A stretch of 64,000 nt of DNA, taken from assembly GCF_003293845.1 (NCBI RefSeq), contig NZ_QLST01000004.1, forward strand, positions 124,001 to 188,000, read 5' to 3'. The DNA comes from Flavobacterium tibetense (lineage in GTDB: Bacteria > Bacteroidota > Bacteroidia > Flavobacteriales > Flavobacteriaceae). The position numbers were made by a program, and so were the translations under genes. The notes below the pieces were generated by a model. The model was not told the origin of the DNA and searched no databases. It saw only the letters and a list, made by a program, of their open reading frames with translations. Shown in pieces: positions 18,072 to 28,242 of the stretch (positions are counted from its first letter, which is position 1; the number at the start of each line of letters is the position of its first letter).

Positions 18072-18875
18072 ATGTATAAAAAATCAATTCATACATTTAA
18101 ACTGGTGGCAGGTGCTTTAGCTGTGCTGTGCTCGGTTTTGATATTTCAATTGGTTCGAAATCATTCGGTTCATCAAGAATTTGAAACAAAGTCAAAATTA
18201 GAAAATATTGCGTTACAAAATCAAATTGATGAAATTTTTGGTAAATATGATTCTTTAAAAGCAGCGACTGATGCCAACGCATATACTAGTAGACCAGTAA
18301 TTGGTGAAGACTTTCCAAAAGTTGTATTTGAAGATGATAGCAAAGTTGCTAATAAAATCAATTTGCTAAAAACTTCCATAGATAAAGATAAAAATGAAGT
18401 AGTTTTTTTAACCAACAGAATTTCTTTTAATACCAAAGAGTTAAATAAGCTTTCTTTTGACGATAAGAAAAGAGCGAATAAAAAAGTACATTATTTAAGC
18501 GCTGTTAATGTTAATGCTAAAGGAGTAAAGATTTTATCTGACTTATACGCGTCATCTCCAGAGAAAAACATTCAACAAATTCGTGTTTGTTTTACATTGG
18601 AAAACAATGAATTTATAACCAAAGGTGATAAAAACATTTACATTCAAGTGGTAAATCCCAAAAATCAAATCATTTCGGTTAACAATACGTCTCTTGAAAC
18701 AGGTGAAACTACTCTTACTTACAGCGAGCAAGTAACTGCATATTTTAATCAAAAGGATACCGATGTTTGCACTTATGTAAACTTGGAAAAAAACAAAACA
18801 GTAAAAGGAAAATACTTGGTTAATATCTATGCTGATTTCAAGAAAATTGGCTCAACTACTTTCGAATACAATTAA
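18072..18875 (+). CDS. Membrane-anchored protein of unknown function
   Basis: A 267-residue protein not recognised. Residues about 10-27 (KLVAGALAVLCSVLIFQL) form one membrane anchor. They are followed by a charged, heptad-like stretch (EFETKSKLENIALQNQIDEI) that may be a short coiled coil, then a beta-rich C-terminal domain of about 170 residues ending STTFEYN. The anchor predicts a periplasm-facing protein. It is divergent from the ComF-like gene and 58 bp before glyS. The position suggests no specific function. Confidence 0.65.
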   Translation: MYKKSIHTFKLVAGALAVLCSVLIFQLVRNHSVHQEFETKSKLENIALQNQIDEIFGKYDSLKAATDANAYTSRPVIGEDFPKVVFEDDSKVANKINLLKTSIDKDKNEVVFLTNRISFNTKELNKLSFDDKKRANKKVHYLSAVNVNAKGVKILSDLYASSPEKNIQQIRVCFTLENNEFITKGDKNIYIQVVNPKNQIISVNNTSLETGETTLTYSEQVTAYFNQKDTDVCTYVNLEKNKTVKGKYLVNIYADFKKIGSTTFEYN

Positions 18876-18933
18876 TTTCATTTAATTGTAAAAAATCTTT
18901 TCTTTATTAAAATCCTATTTTTACTTTTGCATC

Positions 18934-20475
18934 ATGGCAAAACAAGACGATATTTTTAAGAACGTTATTTCGCATGCAAAAGAATACGGATTCATTTTTC
19001 CGTCGAGCGAAATTTATGATGGGTTAAGTGCGGTTTATGATTACGCACAAAATGGTGTGGAATTAAAGAAAAACATCCGTGAATACTGGTGGCAATCCAT
19101 GGTGCAAATGCATGAAAACATTGTAGGTTTAGACGCTGCAATTTTAATGCATCCAACTACTTGGAAGGCTTCTGGTCACGTAGATGCGTTCAATGATCCT
19201 TTAATCGACAACAAGGATTCCAAAAAAAGATATCGTGCCGATGTTTTAATTGAGGATTATGCCGAAAAATTAAATCAAAAAGCCGAAAAAGAAATCGAAA
19301 AAGCACGCGCACGTTTTGGAGAAGCTTTTGACGAAGAACAATACAAGTCAACAAATCCACGTGTGATGGAATATTTGTCAAGAAAGAAAGAGATTCTAGA
19401 AAGAATGGCCCGTTCTTTAGAGACAGAAAATCTTGCTGATGTAAAAGCTTTAATTGAAGAGTTAGAAATTGCTTGTCCAGATAGCGGTTCAAAAAACTGG
19501 ACCGATGTGAAGCAATTCAACTTAATGTTTGGCACCAAATTAGGTGCTTCTGCCGAAAGTGCAATGGATTTATACTTGCGACCAGAAACTGCTCAAGGTA
19601 TTTTTGTGAACTTCCTAAACGTGCAAAAAACAGGAAGAATGAAAATTCCTTTTGGAATTGCACAAACAGGAAAAGCGTTTAGAAACGAAATCGTAGCACG
19701 CCAATTCATTTTCCGTATGCGCGAATTTGAACAAATGGAAATGCAATTCTTTGTGAAACCAGGTGAAGAAATGAAATGGTACGAATACTGGAAAGAAACG
19801 CGATTAAAATGGCACCAATCGTTAGGTTTAGGAAAAGAAAATTACCGTTTCCACGACCATGAAAAATTAGCGCATTATGCTAATGCTGCTGCTGATATCG
19901 AGTTCAATTTCCCATTCGGATTTAAAGAATTAGAAGGAATTCACTCGAGAACCGATTTCGATTTGAAAGCGCACGAAGAATTTTCAGGTAAAAAATTACA
20001 ATATTTCGATACCGAAGAAAATAAAAATTACACACCTTATGTTGTAGAAACTTCTGTTGGTTTGGATAGAATGTTTTTAGCAGTTTTCTCAAAATCCTTA
20101 CAAGAAGAAACGCTGGAAGATGGCTCAACTCGTACAGTTTTACGTTTGCCTTCGGTTTTAGCGCCAACAAAAGCTGCTGTTTTACCATTGGTTAAAAAAG
20201 ACGGTTTGCCAGAAGTAGCGCGTAAAATTATTGATGATTTGAAATGGGATTTCAATGTGGCTTATGATGAAAAAGATGCCGTTGGAAGACGTTATAGAAG
20301 ACAAGATGCATTAGGAACACCTTTCTGTATTACGGTTGATCATCAAACATTGGAAGACAAAACCGTAACGATTCGTCATAGAGATTCTATGCAACAAGAT
20401 AGAGTTGAAATAGCAAAATTACGTGACATCATCAGTAATGAAGTTTCCATGAGAAACTGGTTGATGAAAATGTAG
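18934..20475 (+). CDS. glyS: Glycine--tRNA ligase (class II, single chain)
   Basis: The 513-residue alpha2-type glycyl-tRNA synthetase. Class II motif 2 is visible as FRNEIVARQFIFRMREFEQ, and motif 3 as VGLDRMFLAVF. The N-terminus (ISHAKEYGFIFPSSEIY) and LRPETAQGIFVNF are characteristic. A C-terminal anticodon-binding domain (VLPLVKKDG, VGRRYRRQDALGTPFC) completes it. It charges tRNA-Gly with glycine. A TACTTTTG box only 4 bp before the ATG hints at a very short leader. A hairpin terminator follows. Confidence 0.96.
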   Translation: MAKQDDIFKNVISHAKEYGFIFPSSEIYDGLSAVYDYAQNGVELKKNIREYWWQSMVQMHENIVGLDAAILMHPTTWKASGHVDAFNDPLIDNKDSKKRYRADVLIEDYAEKLNQKAEKEIEKARARFGEAFDEEQYKSTNPRVMEYLSRKKEILERMARSLETENLADVKALIEELEIACPDSGSKNWTDVKQFNLMFGTKLGASAESAMDLYLRPETAQGIFVNFLNVQKTGRMKIPFGIAQTGKAFRNEIVARQFIFRMREFEQMEMQFFVKPGEEMKWYEYWKETRLKWHQSLGLGKENYRFHDHEKLAHYANAAADIEFNFPFGFKELEGIHSRTDFDLKAHEEFSGKKLQYFDTEENKNYTPYVVETSVGLDRMFLAVFSKSLQEETLEDGSTRTVLRLPSVLAPTKAAVLPLVKKDGLPEVARKIIDDLKWDFNVAYDEKDAVGRRYRRQDALGTPFCITVDHQTLEDKTVTIRHRDSMQQDRVEIAKLRDIISNEVSMRNWLMKM

Positions 20476-20478
20476 TTC

Positions 20479-20520
20479 GAAGTACGAAATACAAAGTAAA
20501 AAGTACAAAGTACAAAGTAT
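20479..20520 (+). repeat. Short tandem TACAAAGTA-type repeat
   Basis: About four degenerate copies of a 9-bp TACAAAGTA unit lie between the glyS stop codon and its terminator. The last two units are exact. No coding potential. Confidence 0.55.
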
Positions 20521-20576
20521 AAATCCCAAATGTCAGTTCGAGCGAAGTCGAAAATACATTTGGGATTTTTCATTTA
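20519..20576 (+). terminator. Terminator of glyS
   Basis: AAATCCCAAATG pairs perfectly with CATTTGGGATTT over 12 bp and is followed by T5. The loop itself carries a small inner hairpin, TTCGAGCGAAGTCGAA, like a common flavobacterial repeat word. Confidence 0.8.
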
Positions 20577-20581
20577 TAAGT

Positions 20582-21631
20582 TTATTTATCGTAATTGTAA
20601 TTATTCGCAAAAGCTACTAAAGACAGCATAATTGGCACTTCAATCAGAACACCAACAACCGTTACTAAAGAAGCGCCAGAATTCAATCCAAATAAAGAAA
20701 TGGCAACTGCTACGGCTAATTCAAAGAAATTACTTGCGCCAATCATTCCTGCTGGTGCGTTGATGCAGTAAGGCAATTTCAAGAATTTCTTCCCAATGAA
20801 CCAAGATGCAAAAAAGATAAAATACGTTTGAATTATCAACGGAACGGCAATTAGTAAAATATTGAACGGTTGTGCTAAAATTTGTTCGCCTTGAAAAGCA
20901 AATAGTAACACTAGCGTAGTTAATAAAGCTAAAATCGAAAACGGTTTTAATTTGGGCATAAATTGGGCTTTAAACCAATCTTCCCCTTTTGTACGCAACA
21001 ACCATTTGTTCACCAAATAACCCGAAACTAAAGGAATAACCACAAATATCACTACCGAAGACGTTAATACATCATACGGAATCTCAACCGTTTTGTCAAT
21101 GCCAGTTAACCCAAAAAGTAAAGCAACAATTGGAATAAATGCTATAACCAAGATTAAATCGTTTACCGAAACTTGTACCAAAGTATAGTTGGCATCACCA
21201 TCTGATAAATACGACCAAACGAAAACCATTGCCGTACAAGGCGCAGCGCCTAATAAAATGGCACCAGCAATATATTCACCAGCCAATTCCGGACTAATAA
21301 ACGCATGAAAAATTTTTACGAAAAACAACCAAGCAAAAAATGCCATGGTAAACGGTTTTACTACCCAATTGATGAACAAGGTTAAACCAAGTCCTTTGGT
21401 ATTGCTTCCTGCTTTTTTAATGGAGCTAAAATCAATCTGAACCATCATCGGAAAAATCATAAACCAAACCAAAATCGCAACTGGAATGTTAATGGAATTT
21501 ACGTTCCACTGACTAATAACTGCAATAGAATCGCCAGCCATTTCACCTAATAGAATGCCAATAACAATGCAAAGAAATACCCAAACCGTTAAGTATTTTT
21601 CGAAAAACGCTATTTTTTTAACCGTAGCCAT
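20582..21631 (-). CDS. arsB: ACR3 family arsenite efflux transporter
   Basis: A 349-residue membrane protein with about ten hydrophobic segments. GAAPCTAMVFVWSYL holds the cysteine conserved in ACR3 permeases, and NAPAGMIGASNFFELAVAVA is the second family signature. It exports arsenite (and perhaps antimonite) from the cytoplasm using the proton gradient. Unusually it stands alone: no arsR, arsC or arsM neighbour is in the window. An ArsR-like palindrome overlaps its promoter region, so regulation by a distant ArsR is inferred. Confidence 0.93.
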   Translation of the reverse strand: MATVKKIAFFEKYLTVWVFLCIVIGILLGEMAGDSIAVISQWNVNSINIPVAILVWFMIFPMMVQIDFSSIKKAGSNTKGLGLTLFINWVVKPFTMAFFAWLFFVKIFHAFISPELAGEYIAGAILLGAAPCTAMVFVWSYLSDGDANYTLVQVSVNDLILVIAFIPIVALLFGLTGIDKTVEIPYDVLTSSVVIFVVIPLVSGYLVNKWLLRTKGEDWFKAQFMPKLKPFSILALLTTLVLLFAFQGEQILAQPFNILLIAVPLIIQTYFIFFASWFIGKKFLKLPYCINAPAGMIGASNFFELAVAVAISLFGLNSGASLVTVVGVLIEVPIMLSLVAFANNYNYDK

Positions 21632-21648
21632 AAAGTAGTTTTATTTAT

Positions 21649-21668
21649 ATATTGCAATATTACAATAT
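21649..21668 (-). promoter_or_regulatory. ArsR-like operator upstream of the arsenite exporter
   Basis: The perfect palindrome ATATTGCAATAT (21649-21660) overlaps a second near-palindrome ATATTACAATAT (21657-21668). Read on the minus strand, TAATATTG within it resembles a -7 box, so a bound repressor would block the promoter. The site lies 18 bp from the start codon. The regulator assignment is inference from the form of known ArsR/SmtB sites. Confidence 0.6.
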
Positions 21669-21690
21669 AGAATTGAAAAAACTAATTTTT

Positions 21691-21721
21691 TTCATAAAAA
21701 AAGAGGAATTAAATCCTCTTC
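21691..21721 (-). terminator. Terminator of thiL
   Basis: On the minus strand AAGAGGA, a 6-nt loop and TCCTCTT are followed by a T run. The stem bases are 21701-21707 and 21714-21720. Confidence 0.75.
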
Positions 21722-21728
21722 GTTTGTT

Positions 21729-22778
21729 TTATTCTTCTTGCAAGGCGTTCCAACCTCGAGCTTTTAGTGGAATTTTTGTACCAATTCTAGTAATCAAATG
21801 ATTACCTTCTTTGGCTTCTGTCATATGACCAATTACGGTTAAATTGGGATTGGCTTTGATTTTATCGTAATCGTTCATGTTGATGGTGAACAACAATTCA
21901 TAATCTTCGCCACCACTTAACGCAATGGTCGTAATGTCTAAATTAAATTCTTCACAAACACTAATTAACTGTGGATCAACCGGAATTTTTTCTTCATACA
22001 AATTACAACCCACGCCACTTTGCTTGCAAATATGCAACACTTCAGAAGAAAGTCCGTCAGAAATATCAATCATCGACGTTGGTTTTACTTCTAATTTTTC
22101 CAAAAGTTCTTTGATGTCAGTTCTTGCTTCGGGTTTTAATTGGCGTTCAATTAAATAGGTATAAGCTTCTAAATCGGGTTGGTTGTTAGGATTTACTTGA
22201 AATACTTGTTTTTCGCGTTCCAATACTTGTAATCCCATATAAGCAGCACCAATGTCGCCAGTAACCACTAATAAATCACCAACTTGAGCGCCATTTCTAT
22301 AAGCAACAGCATCTAATTTTACAGTGCCAATAGCGGTAATGCTAATAATTAATCCTTTTTGAGACGAAGTCGTATCACCACCAATAACATCTACATTATA
22401 GATTTTAGATGCCAAAGTAATCCCTTCAAATAATTCTTCCAATGCTTCCAAAGGAAAACGATTCGAAACCGCTATCGAAACCGTAATTTGCGTTGGAGTA
22501 GCATTCATAGCGCAAATGTCAGAAAGATTGGCAACAACCGCTTTGTATCCCAAATGTTTCAATGGCATATAAGCCAAGTCAAAATGAACACCTTCAATTA
22601 GTAAATCAGTCGAAACTACGGCTTTTTCGTCTTTGAAATCCAAAACAGCAGCATCATCACCAATACTTTTTAAAGTAGATTCTTGCGAAATTGTAAAATG
22701 TTTGGTCAAGTGCTCAATTAATCCAAATTCTCCTAATTGCGCTATACTGGTTCTCGATTGGTCTTTATTTTCTAACAT
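21729..22778 (-). CDS. thiL: Thiamine-phosphate kinase
   Basis: A 349-residue member of the PurM-like ATP-binding family. Motifs are SIGDDAAVL, VVSTDLLIEGVHFD, VVANLSDICAMNA, IGGDTTSS, LVVTGDIGAAYMGL, MIDISDGLSSEV and ALSGGEDYELLFT, in the order expected for ThiL. It phosphorylates thiamine monophosphate to the diphosphate, the last step of cofactor synthesis. No other thi genes are adjacent. Its start codon borders the tandem-repeat block at 22801-23196. Confidence 0.95.
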   Translation of the reverse strand: MLENKDQSRTSIAQLGEFGLIEHLTKHFTISQESTLKSIGDDAAVLDFKDEKAVVSTDLLIEGVHFDLAYMPLKHLGYKAVVANLSDICAMNATPTQITVSIAVSNRFPLEALEELFEGITLASKIYNVDVIGGDTTSSQKGLIISITAIGTVKLDAVAYRNGAQVGDLLVVTGDIGAAYMGLQVLEREKQVFQVNPNNQPDLEAYTYLIERQLKPEARTDIKELLEKLEVKPTSMIDISDGLSSEVLHICKQSGVGCNLYEEKIPVDPQLISVCEEFNLDITTIALSGGEDYELLFTINMNDYDKIKANPNLTVIGHMTEAKEGNHLITRIGTKIPLKARGWNALQEE

Positions 22779-22800
22779 GGCATTATTTTTTGCAAAAGTA

Positions 22801-23196
22801 CGGTTTTTTGTTACACTAAGTAGCGCAAAGTTTTACACAGAGTTTCACAAAGTAAATTTTCAAAATCTGCGAATCTGCGGTTTTATTGTTACACAAAGTA
22901 GCGCAAAGTTTTTCACAAAGTGACACAAAGTAAATTTTCAAAATCTCCGAATCTGCGGTTTTTGTTACACAGAGTAGCGCAAAGTTTTTCACAGAGTTAC
23001 ACAAAATAAATTTCAAAATCCGTGAATCTGCGGTTTTTTGTTACACTAAGTTTCGCAAAGTTTTTCACAAAGTGACACAAAGTAGATATTTATAAATTTG
23101 TGATAATCTGTGCAATCTGTGTTTATAAAGATTCACAAAGTAAATTAAAAACCTCTGTGAATCGCTGCGTTACTTCGTGTATCTCTGTGTAATAAC
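22801..23196. repeat. Tandem ~77-bp repeat block, non-coding
   Basis: This is the only gene-free stretch longer than 300 bp in the window (22779-23196). Units start with CGGTTTT...GTTACAC at 22801, 22878, 22956 and 23031, giving periods of 77, 78 and 75 bp; the fourth unit decays after about 60 bp. Each unit contains GCGCAAAGTTTTTCACA-like text, AAAGTAAATTTTCAAAATC and GAATCTGCGG. The rest (23090-23196) holds shorter related words. A minus-strand frame stays open for 66 codons through it, but this follows the repeat period and is not taken as a gene. Confidence 0.8.
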
Positions 23197-23679
23197 TCAA
23201 TTGGCTTCCAGTTCTCTCAACTTCTCAAAAATCAAGTTCGTTTCATATCCTTTACGAAGTAAAAAATCTACAAACTTTTTATTCTTTTTTGGTCCTTTTC
23301 TTTCTTTGATGGAATCCCAATGTTTTTCAGCCAATCGATGAAAATTTTCTAAGTAAGTAGTTTCGGGGATTTCCTTTAATGCTTCTTGTATGAGGCGTGA
23401 AGAAATGTTTCTAAATTTCAATTCGTTTGTAATGCGATTTTTACCCCAAAATTTATAGTTGTGTTTGCCACGAACAAAACTTTTGGCAAAGCGTTCTTCG
23501 TTAATAAAATTGTTTTCAATCAAGTAAATCAAAACTTGTTCTTTTTCTTTCGCTGTTAAATGAAAGTCAAACAATTTGCTTTCCACTTCTTTGTAACACC
23601 GTTCTTGATAAGCGCAATAATACTCTAGCTTTTGCTGAATTTCTTGTAATGAATATTGTTGATTTGACTTGTCTTTCAA
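23197..23679 (-). CDS. recX: Regulatory protein RecX
   Basis: A 160-residue helical protein with the RecX pattern: SLQEIQQKLEYYCAYQERCYKEV, a region with LIENNFINEERFAKSFVRGKH, then KFWGKNRITNELKFRNI. RecX modulates RecA filaments. The start appears to be TTG at 23679, because an in-frame TAA lies a few codons upstream and no nearby ATG is available. It is transcribed toward the tandem-repeat block. Confidence 0.88.
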   Translation of the reverse strand: MKDKSNQQYSLQEIQQKLEYYCAYQERCYKEVESKLFDFHLTAKEKEQVLIYLIENNFINEERFAKSFVRGKHNYKFWGKNRITNELKFRNISSRLIQEALKEIPETTYLENFHRLAEKHWDSIKERKGPKKNKKFVDFLLRKGYETNLIFEKLRELEAN

Positions 23680-23710
23680 TTTCTTAACTATTTATTAAAC
23701 TTCAAAATAT

Positions 23711-23741
23711 TTGAAAATCAAAAAATTATGATTTATCTTTG
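23711..23741 (+). promoter_or_regulatory. Promoter of the large T9SS protein gene
   Basis: TTG at 23711-23713, a 20-bp spacer and TATCTTTG at 23734-23741 match the Bacteroidota consensus, giving a leader of about 50 nt. Confidence 0.65.
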
Positions 23742-23800
23742 TAGGCTTTTCTTTATTGAAATGCAATTACAAACAAAATTAATTTTTAGTACTCAAATCT

Positions 23801-26800
23801 ATGAAATTAAAATTACTTTTTTTAACCTTGTTTTGCTCGGTTATTGGATGGGGGCAGATTGCTGCTTGGGATTTTACGGGAGAAACTACTTTAGCAACTT
23901 CAACTGCCGAAGTTTTTGATGCAAACCTTGATTCGTCTAATTTACTAACTAGAGGTTCAGGAGCTATTGCATCTGCTGGAGCTAATTCATTTAGAACTAC
24001 AGGTTTTCAGAATAATGGAATTTCAACTGCAAATACAGACTATTTTCAATTTACCTTATCAGCATCTTCAGGTAACACATTGTCTTTAACAACAATTGAT
24101 GCGAGATTTGCAGGGACAGCAACATTTGCTGCTAGTCCAGGTGTTAGTAGTCAGTTTGCTTATAGTTTAGATGGAGTTACTTTTACCTTAATCGGCTCTC
24201 CAATTATTACGGTTGGAACCCCAGCAGTTTTGCCTCAAATAGATTTATCAAGTATTCCTGCTCTTCAAAATGTGGCTGATGGGACTACTATTACAATTCG
24301 ATATTATGCTAGTGGTCAAACAACTACAGGTGGTTGGGGGTTTACTTCTTCAGCTGCTGGTGTTTATGGTTTAGCAATTGGAGGTATTGTTTCTCCTACA
24401 GCCGCTTCCCCTGAAATCAACTTACAAGGAAACGGCGTTTCAATTGTTTCAGGAGATACAACACCTGATTTAGCTGACCATACTGATTTTGGATCGGTAA
24501 GTACGGCTTCAGGCTCTGTTGTAAGAGAATTTACAATTCAAAATTTAGGAACGGCAGCTTTAAGTTTAACTGGAGCGAGTCCGTATGTGGTAATTTCTGG
24601 AGTTCATGCCACAGATTTTGCGGTTATGTTATTTCCTTCAAATAGTATTGCAGCTAGTAGCTCAACCACTTTTAGAATCGCTTTTGATCCATCGGCTGAT
24701 GGTTTACGTACGGCAACTATAAGTATTGCCAATAACGATGCTGATGAAAATCCGTATACTTTTGCCATTCAAGGAACGGGAATTAGTGCGCCAGTTATTA
24801 CAAGTCCATTAACGGCTTCAGGAAATGAAGGAACACCTTTTACCTATAACATTACTGCTACAAATTCACCTACAAGCTACAATGCAACAGGTTTGCCAGC
24901 AGGTTTGTCTATTAACACAACAACAGGCGCAATTACGGGAACGCCAACTACTTCAGGAACATATAATGTAACAATTACAGCTACAAATAGTGTAGGTTCT
25001 GATAATCAAACATTGGTTATTACTATTGGTGTTGGACCTTGTTTGTCTCAGATTACATTTACAGCTCTTCCATCAGGTTGGACAGCAACTGGAGTTACTT
25101 ATGCGGCTGGTGAGGCTGTTTTTGGCTCTAATAATGGAGAACTAACCACAATAGCAGTTTCAAATCCTTCAAGCTTAACATTTGATTTAAGAAGAACAAA
25201 TAATACTAGTCTAAAAGACATGATTATAGAGGTCTCTACAACAAGTCAAACAGGTCCTTTTGTTATTTTGTCAACCTATAATCATTCAAACACCACTTCT
25301 GCGGGAACAACGGCATGTACGGTTGATTTATCTGCTTACACTGCTGATTCAACAGTTTATATAAGATTTAGAAAGGCTTCTTCAACAACTTCTCCTTGGT
25401 ATTTGAATAATGTTAATGTTTTCTGCGGAAGTGCATGTACTCCTGCTGCTGTAACAGTTACACCAACTTCCGGTCCAGTAGGAACAGAAGTAACAATCAC
25501 TGCTTCATCTGGAGATTTAACAGGAGCGTCAGTTACTTTCGGAGGTGTAGCTGCTTCTATTATTTCAAATAATGGTACTCAAATGGTAGTAGTAGTTCCT
25601 GTTGGAGCAACAAACGGCACAATAGTAATTACAGATAATCAACCTTGTGATGCTATAGTTTCTTTTACTTTAATTACCAATGATAACACATCTTGTGAAG
25701 GTGCTTCTGCAACTACGGATTTAATAATTTATGATATCCATGATGAGAAAACAGGTTCAGGAGGATTTATAACCTTGTATAATGGTACAACTGCAACGGT
25801 TGATTTAGTTAATTACAGTATTTGGAGAACAGGTGATTACGGTGGTACTTATGTTAACTATGCTACTTTAACAGGAACTATTGCTCCTGGAGCTTTGGGT
25901 ATATTAAAAGTTTCTGTTGGAAGTTGCGGTCCAGCGTCCACAAATGGAACAATTACTAACGGATTTAACGAAAATGATGGTATTCAATTGCGAAATGCAG
26001 ATGGAAGTGTTGTTATAGATGATGTTCATACTTATATTCCAGCGGCTGGTTATTATATGGTTAGAGATAATGGTGCATTAAGCGCTAGAACAACATTTGT
26101 TGCGGCAGATTGGGTTACCATCCCATTAGCGGCTGGCGAATGTTATCCAAGTGCGGGATTAACGCTTCCATCGGGAGCAATACCAGTAGTAACTAATCAA
26201 CCAAATTATGTGTCATCTTGTAACTCTACAGTTGCTGTTTTAACAACTGCAGGTAATGAAGGTTTTGTGGGTGGAAATCCTTTGGCTTATCAATGGTATT
26301 TTGCGGCACCTGGTAGTACAACTTGGACAGCTGTTACAAATGGAGGTATATACAGTGGTGCAACAACCGCTTCTTTGACTATTTCTTCGATTATTGGTGT
26401 TATAAATTATCAGTATTATTGTCAAATCAGAGAAAATACTGCCACTTGTTATACAGCTAGTAATGCGGTAAAAATTACTGATATTGCCAATACTACTTGG
26501 AACGGTTCAGATTGGAGTAACGGAGTTCCGACTATTGGGTCTTATGCAATTATTGACGGCAATTACGATACAACTACTCATGGAAATTTCGAATGTTGTA
26601 GCTTGCTTGTTAATGCTACATTTACTTTGAATATTCAAGCTAATGATTTTGTTTTAATTGAAAATGATTTAACTGTTAATGGTAGCTTGAATGTGTTAAA
26701 TGATGGTTCATTGATTCAAGTAAATGATTTAGGAGTAAACACAGGAAATATTACTTACCAAAGAACAGCAATGGCAAGAAACTTAGATTATGTATACTGG

Positions 26801-28147
26801 TCTTCGCCTGTTGCTGCTTTTAATGTTGGTAATTTGCCTAATTCTTTACGTTACATTTGGAATACTACAATAGCTAATGCTAATGGTGGTCAAGGAACAT
26901 GGGTTGCAGCAAGTGGGAACATGATAGCAGGTAAAGGTTATATTGCAAGAGCTTCAAATGGTTCAGCAACACCTATTGCTACCACTACAACATTTAACGG
27001 TGTGCCAAACAATGGTGTCATTTCAATGCCAATTGAAAGAGGTGCTTACGAAGGAGCAGACTATGCAGGAACAAACGGAATTACTATTACACGTTTTAGT
27101 GATAACTGGAATTTAATTGGAAATCCGTATCCATCTTCAATTAATGTGGAAGATTTCTTAAACTTGAATACGAATATTGAAGGAGCAGTAAGAATTTGGA
27201 CACATGGAACATTACCGTCGTCAACAATTTCTAACCCATTTTATGGTTCGTATCAAGCGAATTATACACCAGATGATTATATAACTCATAATGGAGTAGG
27301 AACAGTTAGCGGTCCAATCGGATTTAATGGCTTTATGGCTGGCGGTCAAGGATTTTTAGTGAACATGTTAGACGGAGCTGCTGGTTCAGATAATGTGATT
27401 TTCAACAATTCACTTCGAGATAAAAATTACGATAATAGTCAATTTTATAGAACTTCGAATGTTGAAAATTCTTCCAATGATAAAAACAGAATCTGGCTAG
27501 ATATTATCAATAGCAACAACGCAGCGAATAGAACTTTGGTAGGTTATGTTCGTAACGCAACAAATGATAAAGACAGATTATACGACGCAGTTACTTCAGT
27601 AACAACAACCATGAGATTGTACTCTGTAATTGCTACTGATAAAATGACTATTCAGGGAAGAGAATTGCCATTTAATCCAAATGATAAAGTTCAATTGGGC
27701 TATTATGTGCCAGCAACAGGAACTTTTAGTATTGGTATAGCGGCTGTTGATGGTTTGTTTTCAGATAATCAAAACATTTATTTAGAAGATACTGAATTAG
27801 GGATTATTCATGATTTGAAACAATCTGTTTATTCGTTCTCAACAAATACAGGAGAAAATAATACTAGATTTATTCTAAGATATACCAATGAAACGCTAGA
27901 TAATGATGATTTTATTAGCAATGATTTAGCAACAGTTTATAGTAATACTTCAATTGTTGTTGAGTCTAACAAAGAAATTTTGTCAAATATCAAGGTTTAT
28001 AATGTATTAGGTCAGCTTTTATTAGATAAATCAAATATAAATTCATCTTCTTTTGAAATTAATTCATTACAAAAGAACAACCAAGCGTTAATTGTTCAAG
28101 TTGAATTAAGTAATGGAGTTCAGATAGTTAAGAAGATAATTTTCTAA
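23801..28147 (+). CDS. T9SS-secreted multidomain surface protein (type C-like sorting tail)
   Basis: A 1448-residue exported protein with signal peptide [15 protein letters not shown]. In order it shows: an N-terminal anchor-type beta domain; a choice-of-anchor D-like segment (about 205-330); a putative-Ig domain around 330-410 ([19 protein letters not shown]); an IPT/TIG domain from about 549 ([13 protein letters not shown]); a lamin-tail-like domain from about 637; and from about 900 a tail starting [11 protein letters not shown] and ending VQIVKKIIF. That tail is the form called T9SS sorting signal type C. No catalytic motif is seen, so an adhesin role is plausible. A terminator follows. 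Confidence 0.8.
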   Translation: MKLKLLFLTLFCSVIGWGQIAAWDFTGETTLATSTAEVFDANLDSSNLLTRGSGAIASAGANSFRTTGFQNNGISTANTDYFQFTLSASSGNTLSLTTIDARFAGTATFAASPGVSSQFAYSLDGVTFTLIGSPIITVGTPAVLPQIDLSSIPALQNVADGTTITIRYYASGQTTTGGWGFTSSAAGVYGLAIGGIVSPTAASPEINLQGNGVSIVSGDTTPDLADHTDFGSVSTASGSVVREFTIQNLGTAALSLTGASPYVVISGVHATDFAVMLFPSNSIAASSSTTFRIAFDPSADGLRTATISIANNDADENPYTFAIQGTGISAPVITSPLTASGNEGTPFTYNITATNSPTSYNATGLPAGLSINTTTGAITGTPTTSGTYNVTITATNSVGSDNQTLVITIGVGPCLSQITFTALPSGWTATGVTYAAGEAVFGSNNGELTTIAVSNPSSLTFDLRRTNNTSLKDMIIEVSTTSQTGPFVILSTYNHSNTTSAGTTACTVDLSAYTADSTVYIRFRKASSTTSPWYLNNVNVFCGSACTPAAVTVTPTSGPVGTEVTITASSGDLTGASVTFGGVAASIISNNGTQMVVVVPVGATNGTIVITDNQPCDAIVSFTLITNDNTSCEGASATTDLIIYDIHDEKTGSGGFITLYNGTTATVDLVNYSIWRTGDYGGTYVNYATLTGTIAPGALGILKVSVGSCGPASTNGTITNGFNENDGIQLRNADGSVVIDDVHTYIPAAGYYMVRDNGALSARTTFVAADWVTIPLAAGECYPSAGLTLPSGAIPVVTNQPNYVSSCNSTVAVLTTAGNEGFVGGNPLAYQWYFAAPGSTTWTAVTNGGIYSGATTASLTISSIIGVINYQYYCQIRENTATCYTASNAVKITDIANTTWNGSDWSNGVPTIGSYAIIDGNYDTTTHGNFECCSLLVNATFTLNIQANDFVLIENDLTVNGSLNVLNDGSLIQVNDLGVNTGNITYQRTAMARNLDYVYWSSPVAAFNVGNLPNSLRYIWNTTIANANGGQGTWVAASGNMIAGKGYIARASNGSATPIATTTTFNGVPNNGVISMPIERGAYEGADYAGTNGITITRFSDNWNLIGNPYPSSINVEDFLNLNTNIEGAVRIWTHGTLPSSTISNPFYGSYQANYTPDDYITHNGVGTVSGPIGFNGFMAGGQGFLVNMLDGAAGSDNVIFNNSLRDKNYDNSQFYRTSNVENSSNDKNRIWLDIINSNNAANRTLVGYVRNATNDKDRLYDAVTSVTTTMRLYSVIATDKMTIQGRELPFNPNDKVQLGYYVPATGTFSIGIAAVDGLFSDNQNIYLEDTELGIIHDLKQSVYSFSTNTGENNTRFILRYTNETLDNDDFISNDLATVYSNTSIVVESNKEILSNIKVYNVLGQLLLDKSNINSSSFEINSLQKNNQALIVQVELSNGVQIVKKIIF

Positions 28148-28169
28148 TAAATAATAACTTTTATTGTTA

Positions 28170-28198
28170 AAAAGCAACCTTATGGTTGCTTTTTTTGT
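28170..28198 (+). terminator. Terminator after the large T9SS protein gene
   Basis: AAGCAACC (28172-28179) and GGTTGCTT (28184-28191) form a stem with a 4-nt loop, followed by T6. Confidence 0.8.
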
Positions 28199-28242
28199 TT
28201 TATTTTGATAGTTTAGCTTAAAATTTCCCCAAATTTATTGTT

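Noticed and set aside
22816-23016. Open frame of 66 codons on the minus strand
   Set aside because: It lies entirely in the tandem-repeat block and its residues simply repeat with the DNA period (LKIYFV, KLCAT). No start signal or domain is visible.
22801-23196. Possible CRISPR array
   Set aside because: The repeats are contiguous and degenerate with a 75-78 bp period. There are no distinct spacers between short identical repeats and no cas genes in the window.
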